Shown: piece by piece, positions 28,503-36,554 of the stretch
How positions within the stretch are numbered: position 1 is the stretch's first letter
Layout of the letters: every line of letters starts with the position of its first letter
IMG/VR virus record: IMGVR_UViG_3300008450_000152
Location: 1-37,610 of that record
Source of the DNA: a virus
DNA length: 37,610 nucleotides
Strand: one strand, 5' to 3'
Notes under the pieces: model-generated
Told to the model about the DNA's origin: nothing
What the model saw: only the letters and a program-made list of their open reading frames with translations
Databases searched by the model: none
Translations under genes and position numbers: made by a program

Positions 28503-29868
28503 TGCTTGGTATAGGTTGCATGTCTTGTATAGGCTGCATCCCACTTGGGACGTATATCATATTCATCTCCGGTTCCGGCCTTGCGCCATAGCGAAGTACC
28601 GCCCTGCGCTCGTTATAGGTCAGCCAATGTGCGTCCCGGACAGAATCATTGAGGTCCTTTAGATCCTTCTGTATCTCGGGAAGTTCTGTGTAGTCAAAGT
28701 CGATGTAAAGTTTCCTGCCCCTTGTGGCTGCAAACCTTGGCGTCAACTGCCGGTTAAGCAAGTCCCGGAGAGATTTCCATTCTGGAAGCAGCTTGTTTAC
28801 AATCAACTGCTTGATGGCAGATTCATAGTTGTTGTATGTCGTATGCTCTGCGTCAAACAAGACGGTAGGTACCCCGTATATATTGCAGAGACGTTGCAGG
28901 TTCAATCGCTGGGCATCCAAAAGTTGCATGTCAATGGATGTCATCCCAAAATTGTGGTAGCCCCAGTCCCCGGCAATAGCCGCAACGGCACCCTTTTGGG
29001 AGGTGTTGTTTATCCGCTCGTTGATGTCAGTCATGATGGCCGACATTTGATCACGGGACATCGTTCTGGGCAAAGACTTGCCAAACAGCGCACCCTTGGC
29101 CCCGTTATTGGCGTACATGCCACCGGAAGCCTTTTGCGCGTTGACGCTGTTGTCCAATATGTTCATGGCAGCAGTCAGCGGAGACAAACCCCTTAGATGC
29201 ATGTATTCGACATCATCGACTACAGGGTTAAAGTACTTCCACATGATTAGGTCTCTACGGTCTACCATCATAATAGGAATGCCGCCCTGCTTGATATAGT
29301 ATCCGTCAACACCGAAGGCATCGTCCGTCTTTTGGAGGACACCTATCATTGGAGGAGGAATTACCTGCATCTCCAATGGCCTGCCACCTGCAACACCGCC
29401 CGTGTTTAGGTACAAATCACCTTCACCGAAGATTAGTTTATAGCCATAGTAGTTCTCAAGTAGTTCGGTCAGGGATTGGTATTCATTGGGGGTCTCAAGT
29501 AGCCTGGATAGGTCATTCTCTACCACTATCTCCATTGAAAGATTCTTGAGCATCAACGACCTCTCAAGATTTGCCCCGGACATAAAACCTTGCGGGTTCA
29601 TCGCCTTGTACTGAGCAAACTTCTGTAGGTCCTTTATCTCATAGACGTAGACAGGGAAGGAACTGAACTTCTGCGCCAACATCGACACAATGGCATATAT
29701 GCCCTCATGTGTGTTGTATGTCTTGGCGTATCTGTAATTCAGTAGATCTTGCTGGTACATCCTCGGCCTGTACTGATACAGCTCCGGCATGGTTGTCGGA
29801 GACACCGGGATGTAGGGGAGGGCTTTTTCGCCTTGGAAAACACCCTTTATTCTGTCGATTAGTCCCAT
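28456..29868 (-). CDS. portal protein
   Basis: 470 residues of the HK97-type portal family. After an N-terminal part with GLIDRIKGVFQGEKALPY come THEGIYAIVSMLAQKFSSFP, then RLLETPNEYQSLTELLENYY and FGEGDLYLNTGGVAG. The region DLIMWKYFNPVVDDVEYM, then LRGLSPLTAAMNILDNSVNA is the central clip and stem. The C-terminus has the usual Pro-rich extension. Twelve copies form the DNA gateway and dock the terminase. The start shares one base with the TerL stop (TGATG). Confidence 0.93.
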   Translation of the reverse strand: MGLIDRIKGVFQGEKALPYIPVSPTTMPELYQYRPRMYQQDLLNYRYAKTYNTHEGIYAIVSMLAQKFSSFPVYVYEIKDLQKFAQYKAMNPQGFMSGANLERSLMLKNLSMEIVVENDLSRLLETPNEYQSLTELLENYYGYKLIFGEGDLYLNTGGVAGGRPLEMQVIPPPMIGVLQKTDDAFGVDGYYIKQGGIPIMMVDRRDLIMWKYFNPVVDDVEYMHLRGLSPLTAAMNILDNSVNAQKASGGMYANNGAKGALFGKSLPRTMSRDQMSAIMTDINERINNTSQKGAVAAIAGDWGYHNFGMTSIDMQLLDAQRLNLQRLCNIYGVPTVLFDAEHTTYNNYESAIKQLIVNKLLPEWKSLRDLLNRQLTPRFAATRGRKLYIDFDYTELPEIQKDLKDLNDSVRDAHWLTYNERRAVLRYGARPEPEMNMIYVPSGMQPIQDMQPIPSNVQPNALGRGDDQIP

Positions 29869-31130
29869 CAGATTACATACCAGTCAGGCTGGTCAACCTT
29901 TGAATGAGTGAATATAGCGTACCGGCATGCATCAATTAAGTGGTCCTTGTACTTTACAGGTACATCCAAGGGGGTACCACTTTTATCCAATTTCCAGCAA
30001 TATCCCTTCAACTCAGCCATAAAATTAGATGAAAACTCCGTAATGTACAGAGGAAGGGATTTCATCTTGCGGATTCCCTCCAATACATCCTTGTCGGCCT
30101 TGTTTGCATTCCAACCGCCGCGTAACAATTCCTCTATGCTTTCTGCTGCGGCAGCGTCACAATACAGCATATCTTCCTTGTAAACGCCCTCGATACCCAT
30201 CTTCACCATTAAGTCTGCCGTAGTCAAGTTGCGCTCATATATAACCTCATGGGCAAACACTTTATCGTCCTTAAAGCCTACCTTGACTACAGCGCTTGGG
30301 GCATTAAACCCAAAGTCAACCCCGTAGACTATATCTTGGCAATCATCAGGAAACCTGGGTACGGTTTTCCAATGGGTGAAGATTTTATGAAGGGAGACGC
30401 CTTTCAAGCCCAGACCGAAGACGCGCCAATAGTTGTCATCGGCTTGCTTCATGCTCTCGATTCGCTTTATCAGCGATTCTTCCAGGTATGGGTTGTCCTT
30501 GTAGGTCGTTATGTAGAAATCTGCCTCCGGCTTCGTTTGCCAGTCGTAGAACCAACCATCGTCATCGGAAGGGTTGAAGTCAGCAACGGTTTTTTCCGTA
30601 GTCCGGAGGATCAACTGCATAGCCGCCTCCTTCTCTATCTCGTTCGCCTCGTTCATGTAGAGGTAGTTCCTCTTACGTCCCCTTATCTTTTGTGGCTGGT
30701 CCGTGCTTATGAACTCAATCAGATTGCTGCCCAGTTCGTAGGTTAACTGGGTTTGGTTAAACCGATTGTCATCCCATATCCCAAGACGCAACATGACCTC
30801 CTTAAAGTCCCTAAGTACCGTACCGCGTATCGTAGGAAGGGATGCTCGGCAAATAGACAGGACCTTATTCTCCTCGCTCATCAACTTGATGCAGAACCAT
30901 ATGAGGGTATTGACTGTTTTGCCGGATCGGGCGCCCCCTTGGAGGATTGTAATTTCCTTGGAACTATTTTCAAGGTAATGGAAAACAACGGTGGTGCCGA
31001 TGTCGATTTTACGCTCGACACCCATCGTTACCATCTGCTCCGCAGCCTCTATCCCCTTGGTCAGCCTTGCAGCCTCCCGGGAGATATGGAACTCTGCATT
31101 ATCAGGAATTGCTAACCTCTTCCTCGCCAT
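29868..31130 (-). CDS. terL: terminase large subunit
   Basis: 420 residues. The ATPase has Walker A GGARSGKT at 65-72, the sensor/Walker B zone NYLYMNEANEIEKEAAMQL with the usual E near its centre, and a coupling part IRTTEKTVADFNPSDD-like. The nuclease has VDFGFNAPSAVVKVGF (metal-binding Asp), CDAAAAESIEEL and a last acidic HLIDACRYAIF, together the RNase H-like active site. It is the motor and cutter of packaging. It overlaps TerS by 29 nt. Confidence 0.95.
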   Translation of the reverse strand: MARKRLAIPDNAEFHISREAARLTKGIEAAEQMVTMGVERKIDIGTTVVFHYLENSSKEITILQGGARSGKTVNTLIWFCIKLMSEENKVLSICRASLPTIRGTVLRDFKEVMLRLGIWDDNRFNQTQLTYELGSNLIEFISTDQPQKIRGRKRNYLYMNEANEIEKEAAMQLILRTTEKTVADFNPSDDDGWFYDWQTKPEADFYITTYKDNPYLEESLIKRIESMKQADDNYWRVFGLGLKGVSLHKIFTHWKTVPRFPDDCQDIVYGVDFGFNAPSAVVKVGFKDDKVFAHEVIYERNLTTADLMVKMGIEGVYKEDMLYCDAAAAESIEELLRGGWNANKADKDVLEGIRKMKSLPLYITEFSSNFMAELKGYCWKLDKSGTPLDVPVKYKDHLIDACRYAIFTHSKVDQPDWYVI

Positions 31131-31527
31131 TTGCAGTTATTTCTATGGTCTCAGACTCCCTATTAGGCACATTCACCAATACATTGATTTTTGTCTTGGT
31201 TGGCACGTTCATGCCGGCCTTCAAATCCTCCTGATAGCCCCGGTGCTTCAATTTTGTCTTGCAATAGAAAATAGTTGCCTGCGTATCACCCTCCTGTATC
31301 CTGCGCATCAACTGGTCTTCAACGAAATCCCCAATTTCCTCCATCAGGACCATTACTTGGAAGCGGAAATCCCGGTCATCGTTCAGCCACCGAAGGTACA
31401 TATCGCGCCCCAGTTTCATGGTTCGGCAGGCTTCGCCTATATTGCCTTTGGCAATCCTCAGCATGTCAAGGAATTGAAACTGAAGTTTTTGCGTATTGAG
31501 GTCATCTATTTTTTGTAAATCTGCCAT
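31102..31527 (-). CDS. putative terminase small subunit
   Basis: 141 residues. The N-terminus reads NTQKLQFQFLDMLRIAKGNI, then GEACRTMKLGRDMYLRWLND, i.e. a helix-turn-helix like those of TerS. The centre has MRRIQEGDTQATIFYCKTKL, then KHRGYQEDLKAG, which is the oligomerisation-type stretch, and the end is acidic. It precedes TerL with overlap, the usual order, and would recognise the phage packaging site. It is the first gene of the late operon. Confidence 0.78.
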   Translation of the reverse strand: MADLQKIDDLNTQKLQFQFLDMLRIAKGNIGEACRTMKLGRDMYLRWLNDDRDFRFQVMVLMEEIGDFVEDQLMRRIQEGDTQATIFYCKTKLKHRGYQEDLKAGMNVPTKTKINVLVNVPNRESETIEITANGEEEVSNS

Positions 31528-31556
31528 TTTAATGATTTTTTAATGATTTTTCTCCA

Positions 31557-31564
31557 TATCTTCG
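31557..31564 (+). promoter_or_regulatory. possible promoter of the plus-strand gene cluster
   Basis: TATCTTCG matches the Bacteroidota -7 box TAnnTTTG at five of six fixed positions and lies 15 nt before the ATG at 31580. A T-rich stretch lies at the -33 distance, part of two repeated TAATGATTTTT units (31530-31551). The minus-strand terminase starts at 31527 in the opposite direction, so this gap must hold promoters for both. Confidence 0.32.
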
Positions 31565-31579
31565 ATTAAACTTTAAGCA

Positions 31580-31909
31580 ATGGAGGCAATACATGCAGTT
31601 GAACTATCGCTGGTAATGTTCGGCATATATGCTCTCGTAACCAAAATTTGTAATCGTAAAACCATGGATGTCTATGATTCGCTCGACCATGACGCAAAAT
31701 TGATTTGCGATGCTATGTGGGGTCAGACAAATATAGTCAGACTCAGATATTTCTATAAATACGGAAGTTTGCTGCTGGTTCGTAACTATTCTGACAAGGT
31801 TGATAAGGACCTGTTAGACTCATATCTTAACATTCTTTGGGAAACCTACCTGCTATGCAAATCAACTCTGGCCCAAAATTACCGACAAAGTATTGCATCA
31901 TTGAACTGA
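31580..31909 (+). CDS. small membrane-anchored hypothetical protein
   Basis: 109 residues. The N-terminus holds a probable membrane helix (HAVELSLVMFGIYALVTKI) followed by a basic residue cluster and a helical cytoplasmic part with DVYDSLDHDAKLICDAMWGQ and YLNILWETYLLCKSTLAQ. No family is known. It is the first gene of a plus-strand set of small genes inserted among minus-strand late genes. Cell-surface or takeover functions are possible but not shown. Confidence 0.6.
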   Translation: MEAIHAVELSLVMFGIYALVTKICNRKTMDVYDSLDHDAKLICDAMWGQTNIVRLRYFYKYGSLLLVRNYSDKVDKDLLDSYLNILWETYLLCKSTLAQNYRQSIASLN

Positions 31910-32082
31910 ACCTTACCAAAGCCATCGTGACTGACCCCATGTCTATGGCTGAGGTAGATCAGTTTATCAAGAAAAAATATGGGGAGCAGCCCCTTAACTA
32001 CTTTAACGACTCGCATTCACTTTGGTTGATAGACATTGCCAACCGAAGCATTCGACCCTTGTCTGTTAGAATTGAGATATGA
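31855..32082 (+). CDS. hypothetical protein
   Basis: 75 residues from the ATG giving MQINSGPKLPTKYCIIELNL. The pattern ITDP-like IVTDPMSMAEVDQFIKKKYG, then LNYFNDSHSLWLIDIANRSI looks like a compact alpha/beta protein. It overlaps the first gene by 55 nt and the next by an ATGA. No family is known. The close packing says it belongs to the same plus-strand operon. Confidence 0.55.
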   Translation: MQINSGPKLPTKYCIIELNLTKAIVTDPMSMAEVDQFIKKKYGEQPLNYFNDSHSLWLIDIANRSIRPLSVRIEI

Positions 32083-32459
32083 AAGGAGTAAGCCAACTAA
32101 TAGATTACGTCCACCATCTCCGGTGCGCATACGAGTACATGCAGGGCTTTCGTAGGGATAAGCCTGGGACCAATGCCGAACGCATAGGCAATAAGTATGC
32201 GGAAAAGGTACAATGGCTCTATAAGGACCTGGTTACAAACCCTATCTTCCCGGAGCAAATCCGCAATGGTTTGCGATTGGAATGGGAGTCGGATACGTTT
32301 GCAATCGACGCCATAAGGGAAAAGATTGCTCTACTACTCCCGGAGCATAGGGCCGCCGTAGAAGCAGTTATAGAATCAATCATAAAAGGCGAAAAACTCG
32401 AAATCGTAATCAATGAAACAAACCGCAATGATGATGATGCTGGACATGATTCCGCATGA
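32079..32459 (+). CDS. hypothetical protein
   Basis: 126 residues, starting in an ATGA overlap. Mainly helical, with RCAYEYMQGFRRDKPGTNAE, then FPEQIRNGLRLEWESDTFAI near the middle and EAVIESIIKGEKLEIVINET. The tail is acidic (NRNDDDAGHDSA). No family is recognised. Its length and coupling support a real gene. Confidence 0.6.
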   Translation: MKGVSQLIDYVHHLRCAYEYMQGFRRDKPGTNAERIGNKYAEKVQWLYKDLVTNPIFPEQIRNGLRLEWESDTFAIDAIREKIALLLPEHRAAVEAVIESIIKGEKLEIVINETNRNDDDAGHDSA

Positions 32460-32631
32460 CCAGCCCGCTCTCCGCGAAAATGCTATGCAACTGCTTTTTA
32501 TCGAGCATTCGCATTTGGTACAGGCCTTCAATGCAGGGGCCGTGCAAGCCCTGGGCATGAACAACCATTTTTATGACGGGGATGACTATTACAAAAAAAC
32601 CTACCCCGAAGGTGTTACCGATGTCATCTAA
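32413..32631 (+). CDS. hypothetical protein
   Basis: 72 residues with a helical middle (RENAMQLLFIEHSHLVQAF) and an acidic/aromatic end DGDDYYKKTYPEGVTDVI. It overlaps the previous gene by 47 nt in another frame, as is common in this operon. No function can be inferred. Confidence 0.5.
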   Translation: MKQTAMMMMLDMIPHDQPALRENAMQLLFIEHSHLVQAFNAGAVQALGMNNHFYDGDDYYKKTYPEGVTDVI

Positions 32632-32655
32632 TCTATAACCTATAAACTACGATGT

Positions 32656-32949
32656 ATGTCTGCATTTGAAATTGGGCAATTAAAAACCTTGCTTAGGAAG
32701 CAAAGCGAGAAAAACAGGCGCAATGAATTGATTATTGATATTTTGATTAGGCACAATGTGCCATCTGTGTGGGATTTGGTTACATATGTACGCAAGATGC
32801 CCAACGACATTTTATTGCAATATGAGTCATGTGGGTTTGCCGTATCGGATGTTTCAAGTGCATTTATTATAGACCATAAAGCTTGGATTGCAGAAGAAAG
32901 CGAACTCACATTTGAAGAATACTTGGAAAACAAACACCAAAAGGCATGA
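32656..32949 (+). CDS. hypothetical protein
   Basis: 97 residues, helical, with ALEI-like SAFEIGQLKTLLRKQSEKNR, then ELIIDILIRHNVPSVWDLVT, and IIDHKAWIAEESELTFEEYL. No cysteine or catalytic motif is seen. It begins 25 nt after the previous stop and ends in an ATGA overlap with the next gene. No known family. Confidence 0.6.
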   Translation: MSAFEIGQLKTLLRKQSEKNRRNELIIDILIRHNVPSVWDLVTYVRKMPNDILLQYESCGFAVSDVSSAFIIDHKAWIAEESELTFEEYLENKHQKA

Positions 32950-33239
32950 AACATATAACTGAAATCCTACGGGTCAACTGCAAAATCCAAAAATATCAAA
33001 TCAAGTTTATTGTAGCAGTCCAATATGGATACGACGATTGCATTGGAGGCAAGAAACTCAATGTCATCATTGGGAAATGCTATGTAAATAGCATGGTACC
33101 TGTCGATCTGTTCCTTGAACTCGGTGACACCATATACTCAATCATACATCAGGCCATACATGAGCAATATGACCTCAAAGAAAGGTACGATAATCTTACC
33201 GCCGGCATCGAATATCCCGAACCCAACACATTACCCTGA
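32946..33239 (+). CDS. hypothetical protein
   Basis: 97 residues. Strand-rich N-terminus (ILRVNCKIQKYQIKFIVAVQ), then GGKKLNVIIGKCYVNSMVPV, and a helix at the end (SIIHQAIHEQYDLKERYDN). No family recognised. It starts in an ATGA overlap with the gene before it and its end overlaps the next by about 70 nt. Confidence 0.55.
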   Translation: MKHITEILRVNCKIQKYQIKFIVAVQYGYDDCIGGKKLNVIIGKCYVNSMVPVDLFLELGDTIYSIIHQAIHEQYDLKERYDNLTAGIEYPEPNTLP

Positions 33240-33597
33240 TCGTTTCGTCCTATGGCTGGGTATTTCCCCCATAAGGAGGGTGTACAAGAGCCATCTGAAC
33301 TGCGCTGATTGCAATCTTTACTGCGACTTCTCCGGTTCACCAGTCCATATCGGATTGGCAACCGGGTACTCTATGCACAAAGGGCATAGTAGCAACCCTT
33401 GGAGGATTCCCTTGTATAACCTTTACCTGTACACCCCTCTTGTAAAACTTTACAGGCTGAAGGTCAGCGAACTATATTGTGGGTACCTGCAATTGGTCAA
33501 GGACCCCTACCATGTCTGCATATCCAAGTTTCCAGACAAGCCCTGCGTCAGTTTCGGCAGCATCATGTATCAGGACCAAAAACTGACCAAGTTTTGA
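33169..33597 (+). CDS. Cys-containing hypothetical protein
   Basis: 142 residues from MTSKKGTIILPPASN (a start nine bases before is equally good). It has SHLNCADCNLYCDFSGSPVH, whose C-x2-C-x3-C may bind a metal, and an aromatic-rich part IPLYNLYLYTPLVKLYRL. A further C is near the end (CVSFGS). No family recognised. It is the penultimate plus-strand gene; its 5' end overlaps the previous gene. Confidence 0.52.
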   Translation: MTSKKGTIILPPASNIPNPTHYPDRFVLWLGISPIRRVYKSHLNCADCNLYCDFSGSPVHIGLATGYSMHKGHSSNPWRIPLYNLYLYTPLVKLYRLKVSELYCGYLQLVKDPYHVCISKFPDKPCVSFGSIMYQDQKLTKF

Positions 33598-33628
33598 AAA
33601 ACTTTACCTTAGCCACAAAAAATTGGCT

Positions 33629-33856
33629 ATGATACAGGTTTATCTCGCCACAGACTTGGAAAATCCGGTACGCGAGTACAAGTCCGTCTACCAGTACGCG
33701 AAGGAGGAAATGGCCGCCAGGGCAAATACTGCCCTATGCCCAACCCATAAAGCCATTGCCACCGGAGCCTACATCAACATAAACGGCAAAAAGACGCACC
33801 GGAAGATGTACTCAGCCCTCTTTGGATGCCATATACAGCTTAGGCGCATCAAATAG
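33629..33856 (+). CDS. small basic hypothetical protein
   Basis: 75 residues from MIQVYLATDLENPVREYKSV. It is basic, with EEMAARANTALCPTHKAIAT and a tail HRKMYSALFGCHIQLRRIK. A basic small protein of this sort could bind nucleic acid, but no fold is recognised. It ends convergently with the minus-strand gene at 33849-34055, overlapping it by eight bases. Confidence 0.55.
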   Translation: MIQVYLATDLENPVREYKSVYQYAKEEMAARANTALCPTHKAIATGAYININGKKTHRKMYSALFGCHIQLRRIK

Positions 33857-34055
33857 CCTCTATTAAGGCATTCTGCGTCTGTATGATGATCTGGAACGCA
33901 TTTGCCAGAACCATAACCTTGTCCTCAGCCATTCGATCATATATCTCATCCGGGTACTCTATTACGGCGCTTATTAGGTTTATCTGACTCTCTATGATGG
34001 ACAGGTAGTCAATCTGTACCTGATCGCCCTCTACCTTTGCTTCTACCTCACTCAT
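33849..34055 (-). CDS. small acidic hypothetical protein
   Basis: 68 residues: MSEVEAKVEGDQVQIDYLSI, then NLISAVIEYPDEIYDRMAED and a helical end. Acidic and helical, no motif. It is coupled by ATGA to the metallophosphoesterase gene before it. It may be a partner of that enzyme; no function is known. Confidence 0.58.
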   Translation of the reverse strand: MSEVEAKVEGDQVQIDYLSIIESQINLISAVIEYPDEIYDRMAEDKVMVLANAFQIIIQTQNALIEAI

Positions 34056-35023
34056 AGGATAATACCTTTATGTATCCTATAATTCTTGACCGAAAAATCG
34101 TCCCCCTGCTTTACCGCGATGGCAAAGCCTTGGGACCATTTGTTCAACTTTGCGTAATCCGGGTGCATATCACATAGGCATCCTACACTCCAGGTAGTGG
34201 TAATCTTGCCATTCATGTCCGTTTCCGTATGCTCGGACACCTGATGGGCATGCCCTTGCAGGCTACTGACCTTAGACTTGAGGAACAAGCCCCGGGCAAC
34301 GTTTACCGACTGGAAGATGCCGGATGCGTACTCATGTCCGTGAATAATGGACAAATGTCCAAACTTTACTATCCGTTTGTCCTTGATAATTTTCACCCCC
34401 GGCATCCGGTTCGTAATCACATTCTCCAAGCTGAACTCCGGTACCCCAATAATTTCAGCCGCCTTCATCCACAAAAAGTGATCGTAGCGCTCCTCGTGGT
34501 TGCCATACTTGTAATATATCGGGACTTGTAGTATTTCCTTCAAGGCACGGTAAAAAAATCCCAACATATCCAACTCTTCTGCAACACTTCGCTTCTTCGG
34601 GTCCCTCGTAAAGCGGGAAAGGCCGTAGAAATCCAGAATATCGCCATTAAGCAACACAGCATCTATCTTCTGCCCCTGTATATGGTCGAAAATCGCCGTT
34701 AAAGCGTCAATATCGTGATAGGGTATATGGACGTCCGATAGTATCAGCAGACTATCCTCCTTTATGTCATAAGCCTCATACTCCCTTGCATCGCTCTCGG
34801 GCAACTTATATGGGTTTCTGGGCCTGTCAGGCAACCTTGGATGTATAATCTTGCCATTACCCTCTACCACCTTACCCTCAATGTAGCGCAAATGCTTCCG
34901 GGCATTCTCTACATTGGTAAAAAGCAACGGATTCTCATTGTACATAATCCGCGCCAGCTTCAAGGTAGGCATCTCCCACCCGTACTTCGTCCGATACTCC
35001 TTGGCCTTCTTAGTCTTTAGCAT
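34052..35023 (-). CDS. metallophosphoesterase
   Basis: 323 residues from MLKTKKAKEYRTKYGWEMP. The calcineurin-like site is complete: DVH at 97-99, GDILD at 127-131, GNHEE near 180, HGHE near 233 and GHAH near 260. About 85 residues precede this domain and look helical, possibly for DNA or protein binding. The likely action is hydrolysis of a phosphodiester or a nucleotide; phage enzymes of this sort have varied roles. The start overlaps the endolysin stop by seven bases. An earlier Met at 35068 would extend it into the endolysin gene. Confidence 0.85.
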   Translation of the reverse strand: MLKTKKAKEYRTKYGWEMPTLKLARIMYNENPLLFTNVENARKHLRYIEGKVVEGNGKIIHPRLPDRPRNPYKLPESDAREYEAYDIKEDSLLILSDVHIPYHDIDALTAIFDHIQGQKIDAVLLNGDILDFYGLSRFTRDPKKRSVAEELDMLGFFYRALKEILQVPIYYKYGNHEERYDHFLWMKAAEIIGVPEFSLENVITNRMPGVKIIKDKRIVKFGHLSIIHGHEYASGIFQSVNVARGLFLKSKVSSLQGHAHQVSEHTETDMNGKITTTWSVGCLCDMHPDYAKLNKWSQGFAIAVKQGDDFSVKNYRIHKGIIL

Positions 35024-35517
35024 AGGTATATGAATCCGACCAAGTTCAACCCTGGTCCATTTGTCCAATCAAACCTTCTGCGCTTCTGCGCCACCTCCTT
35101 TCCTTCCCTCGACCCGCCATCGTTTGTATTGCCCTCAATAGTGGTCATAATGCCATCCTTCACGCTCTCCACAATCCCTATATGCCCCTTCCAACCTTGA
35201 CCCAGCCTCCAAACAACCAAAGCACCAGCCCTCGGAGTCCGACCCACCTTGAACATACTACTCCCCGAAAAATTGGCAAAGGTAGCCGTGCAACTCGGCG
35301 CAAACAGCCTGTCAAAAGCCTTGACCTTCTCCGGATCGGAAGAAAAAGCCTCCTTGGCCACCAACTCGGTAAAATAACAGCACCACGAATCGCCCATGTT
35401 CCAACCCACAGCCTTCATCTTCCGCTCAAACACAGGATCAAACCAACCCCTATTCCCAGCCTTCTCTTCCTGCCCCATATACGACCTGGCAACCGCAATA
35501 ATCCCGTAAGCATCCAT
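35017..35517 (-). CDS. endolysin-like peptidoglycan hydrolase (NlpC/P60-CHAP fold)
   Basis: 166 residues. The active-site zone is GWNMGDSWCCYFTELVAKEA (nucleophile Cys46 or Cys47), followed by RTPRAGALVVWR and the His of GHIGIVESVK (His112), then TIEGNTNDGG. This is the Cys-His papain-like pattern of small phage lysins of the TIGR02594 kind. It has no signal peptide, so the holin at 8703-8930 would be needed. A TACTTTTG box lies 16 nt before its ATG. It is the first gene of a short unit with the metallophosphoesterase, away from the rest of the lysis genes. Confidence 0.8.
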   Translation of the reverse strand: MDAYGIIAVARSYMGQEEKAGNRGWFDPVFERKMKAVGWNMGDSWCCYFTELVAKEAFSSDPEKVKAFDRLFAPSCTATFANFSGSSMFKVGRTPRAGALVVWRLGQGWKGHIGIVESVKDGIMTTIEGNTNDGGSREGKEVAQKRRRFDWTNGPGLNLVGFIYLC

Positions 35518-35533
35518 GGCATTCTCGTTTCAC

Positions 35534-35541
35534 CAAAAGTA
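35534..35541 (-). promoter_or_regulatory. promoter of the endolysin unit, Bacteroidota -7 box
   Basis: TACTTTTG on the minus strand matches TAnnTTTG exactly and ends 16 nt before the ATG at 35517, the same distance as the early promoter at 8034-8041. No clear TTTG is seen at the -33 position. Confidence 0.48.
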
Positions 35542-36259
35542 CAACCACCGCGCAATCATATCCCATAGACTAATCATTTTAATACTATAAGAATATAAAA
35601 CATATTTATGAGCAACTCCAAATTATTATCAACATTTTTTATAGTTAAATGATATTTTAAGAAACCATTGGGGAAAACCAGATTTTTGGGGGACACCTAT
35701 GGGGTTGCCGGTCGCGGTTCTTGAATTGCTAAATCGATAAAGCACATTGCTAAATCGTTTTAGTGATATGCCTTCCTGGCGCCTATTTTCGTAGATTTTC
35801 GTACGAAAATGCGTAATTGGCATCCGTTGTCTGATAACCGATATTATGTTAAATAGGAATCCGGCCTGCATCATTGCGAAAATGTTTCGGAGATTTTACG
35901 CAAACGGTGAAGGATGACGCATCGGCAGGTCGACGAACGTTTACGCATTTATTGCATCCCATATATGATTAATACATTCCCTTATACAATACTATATTCT
36001 ATCTTATTATATATATAATTAGAATAAGCGCAAATATGTATCCTATAAATTGGATACCCATATATCCTATTATGTTCCTCTTATTTATATGCGCAGTATT
36101 ATATCAGTTTAATTTAGATCCTCTTATTGCCCATTATTAGCCTTATGGCTGGCTTATTCCCCCATGGGTAATACCTTCCTATAGTTAGCCTATTATTGGG
36201 CCTTATTGGGCCTCTAATGGCGTCCTGGATGATATGGCATCCATGCTATCCATATAGGC
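35542..36259. other. right control region, no convincing gene
   Basis: A stretch of about 700 bp with no believable gene; an 81-residue open frame (35629-35874) has no family and covers the motif cluster. The first 350 bp carry the operator-like repeats (35678-35889). From about 35950 to 36130 the DNA is strongly AT-rich with runs such as TATATATATAATTAG, then comes a stretch of repeated CCTTATTGGGCC-like words (36120-36220). AT-rich unwinding DNA next to repeats fits a replication origin or packaging/control site; this is inference. Confidence 0.5.
35678..35889. promoter_or_regulatory. right repeat cluster, shared with the left end
   Basis: In order: CCAGATTTTTGG (35678-35689), GCTAAATCGATAAAGC (35728-35743), GCTAAATCGTTTTAGT (35749-35764), the perfect 16-bp palindrome ATTTTCGTACGAAAAT (35795-35810) and CGAAAATGTTTCG (35877-35889). 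The two middle sites are 21 bp apart, near two helical turns. All three motif families also occur at 64-394. The cluster lies upstream of the endolysin promoter. Confidence 0.6.
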
Positions 36260-36286
36260 AAAAAGAAAGGGGGCATATTAGCCCCC
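36260..36286 (-). terminator. intrinsic terminator after the rightmost small genes
   Basis: On the minus strand GGGGGC, loop TAATAT and GCCCCC (36269-36286) are followed by TTTCTTTTT. It lies downstream of the stop at 36314 and ends the leftward transcript of the GP88-type gene group before the control region. Confidence 0.68.
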
Positions 36287-36313
36287 CCCCCTTTATTTGT
36301 TGTTCGGTTCGGC

Positions 36314-36535
36314 TCAGCATCCGCGCTCATGAAAGGTCGCGTTCAAATACATCGCGTCACAGACAATAGCGCGAAAGATTGGTTTGTAGTCGCTGTCCAT
36401 ACCTTCGATGCATAGCGACTCCCCTACATCCGTTATTATCGACCTAACTTGATAGTTAGGGCATGTCCCTTTGACGATATGATAAGCCAATTCGAAGCGG
36501 TCGAAGGGATAAATTCGCGTTTCAACTTGTTGCAT
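36314..36535 (-). CDS. hypothetical protein
   Basis: 73 residues starting MQQVETRIYPFDRFELAYHI, then KGTCPNYQVRSIITDVGESL and the strand-rich end FRAIVCDAMYLNATFHERGC. It looks like a small alpha/beta protein and has three cysteines. No family recognised. It is followed by a terminator and preceded closely by the GP88-type gene. Confidence 0.55.
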   Translation of the reverse strand: MQQVETRIYPFDRFELAYHIVKGTCPNYQVRSIITDVGESLCIEGMDSDYKPIFRAIVCDAMYLNATFHERGC

Positions 36536-36554
36536 TGCTTAATTTTTGGGGGGG

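Noticed and set aside
35629-35874. 81-codon minus-strand frame in the right control region
   Set aside because: It covers the repeat cluster, has no family and no start signals; the repeats explain the conservation better.
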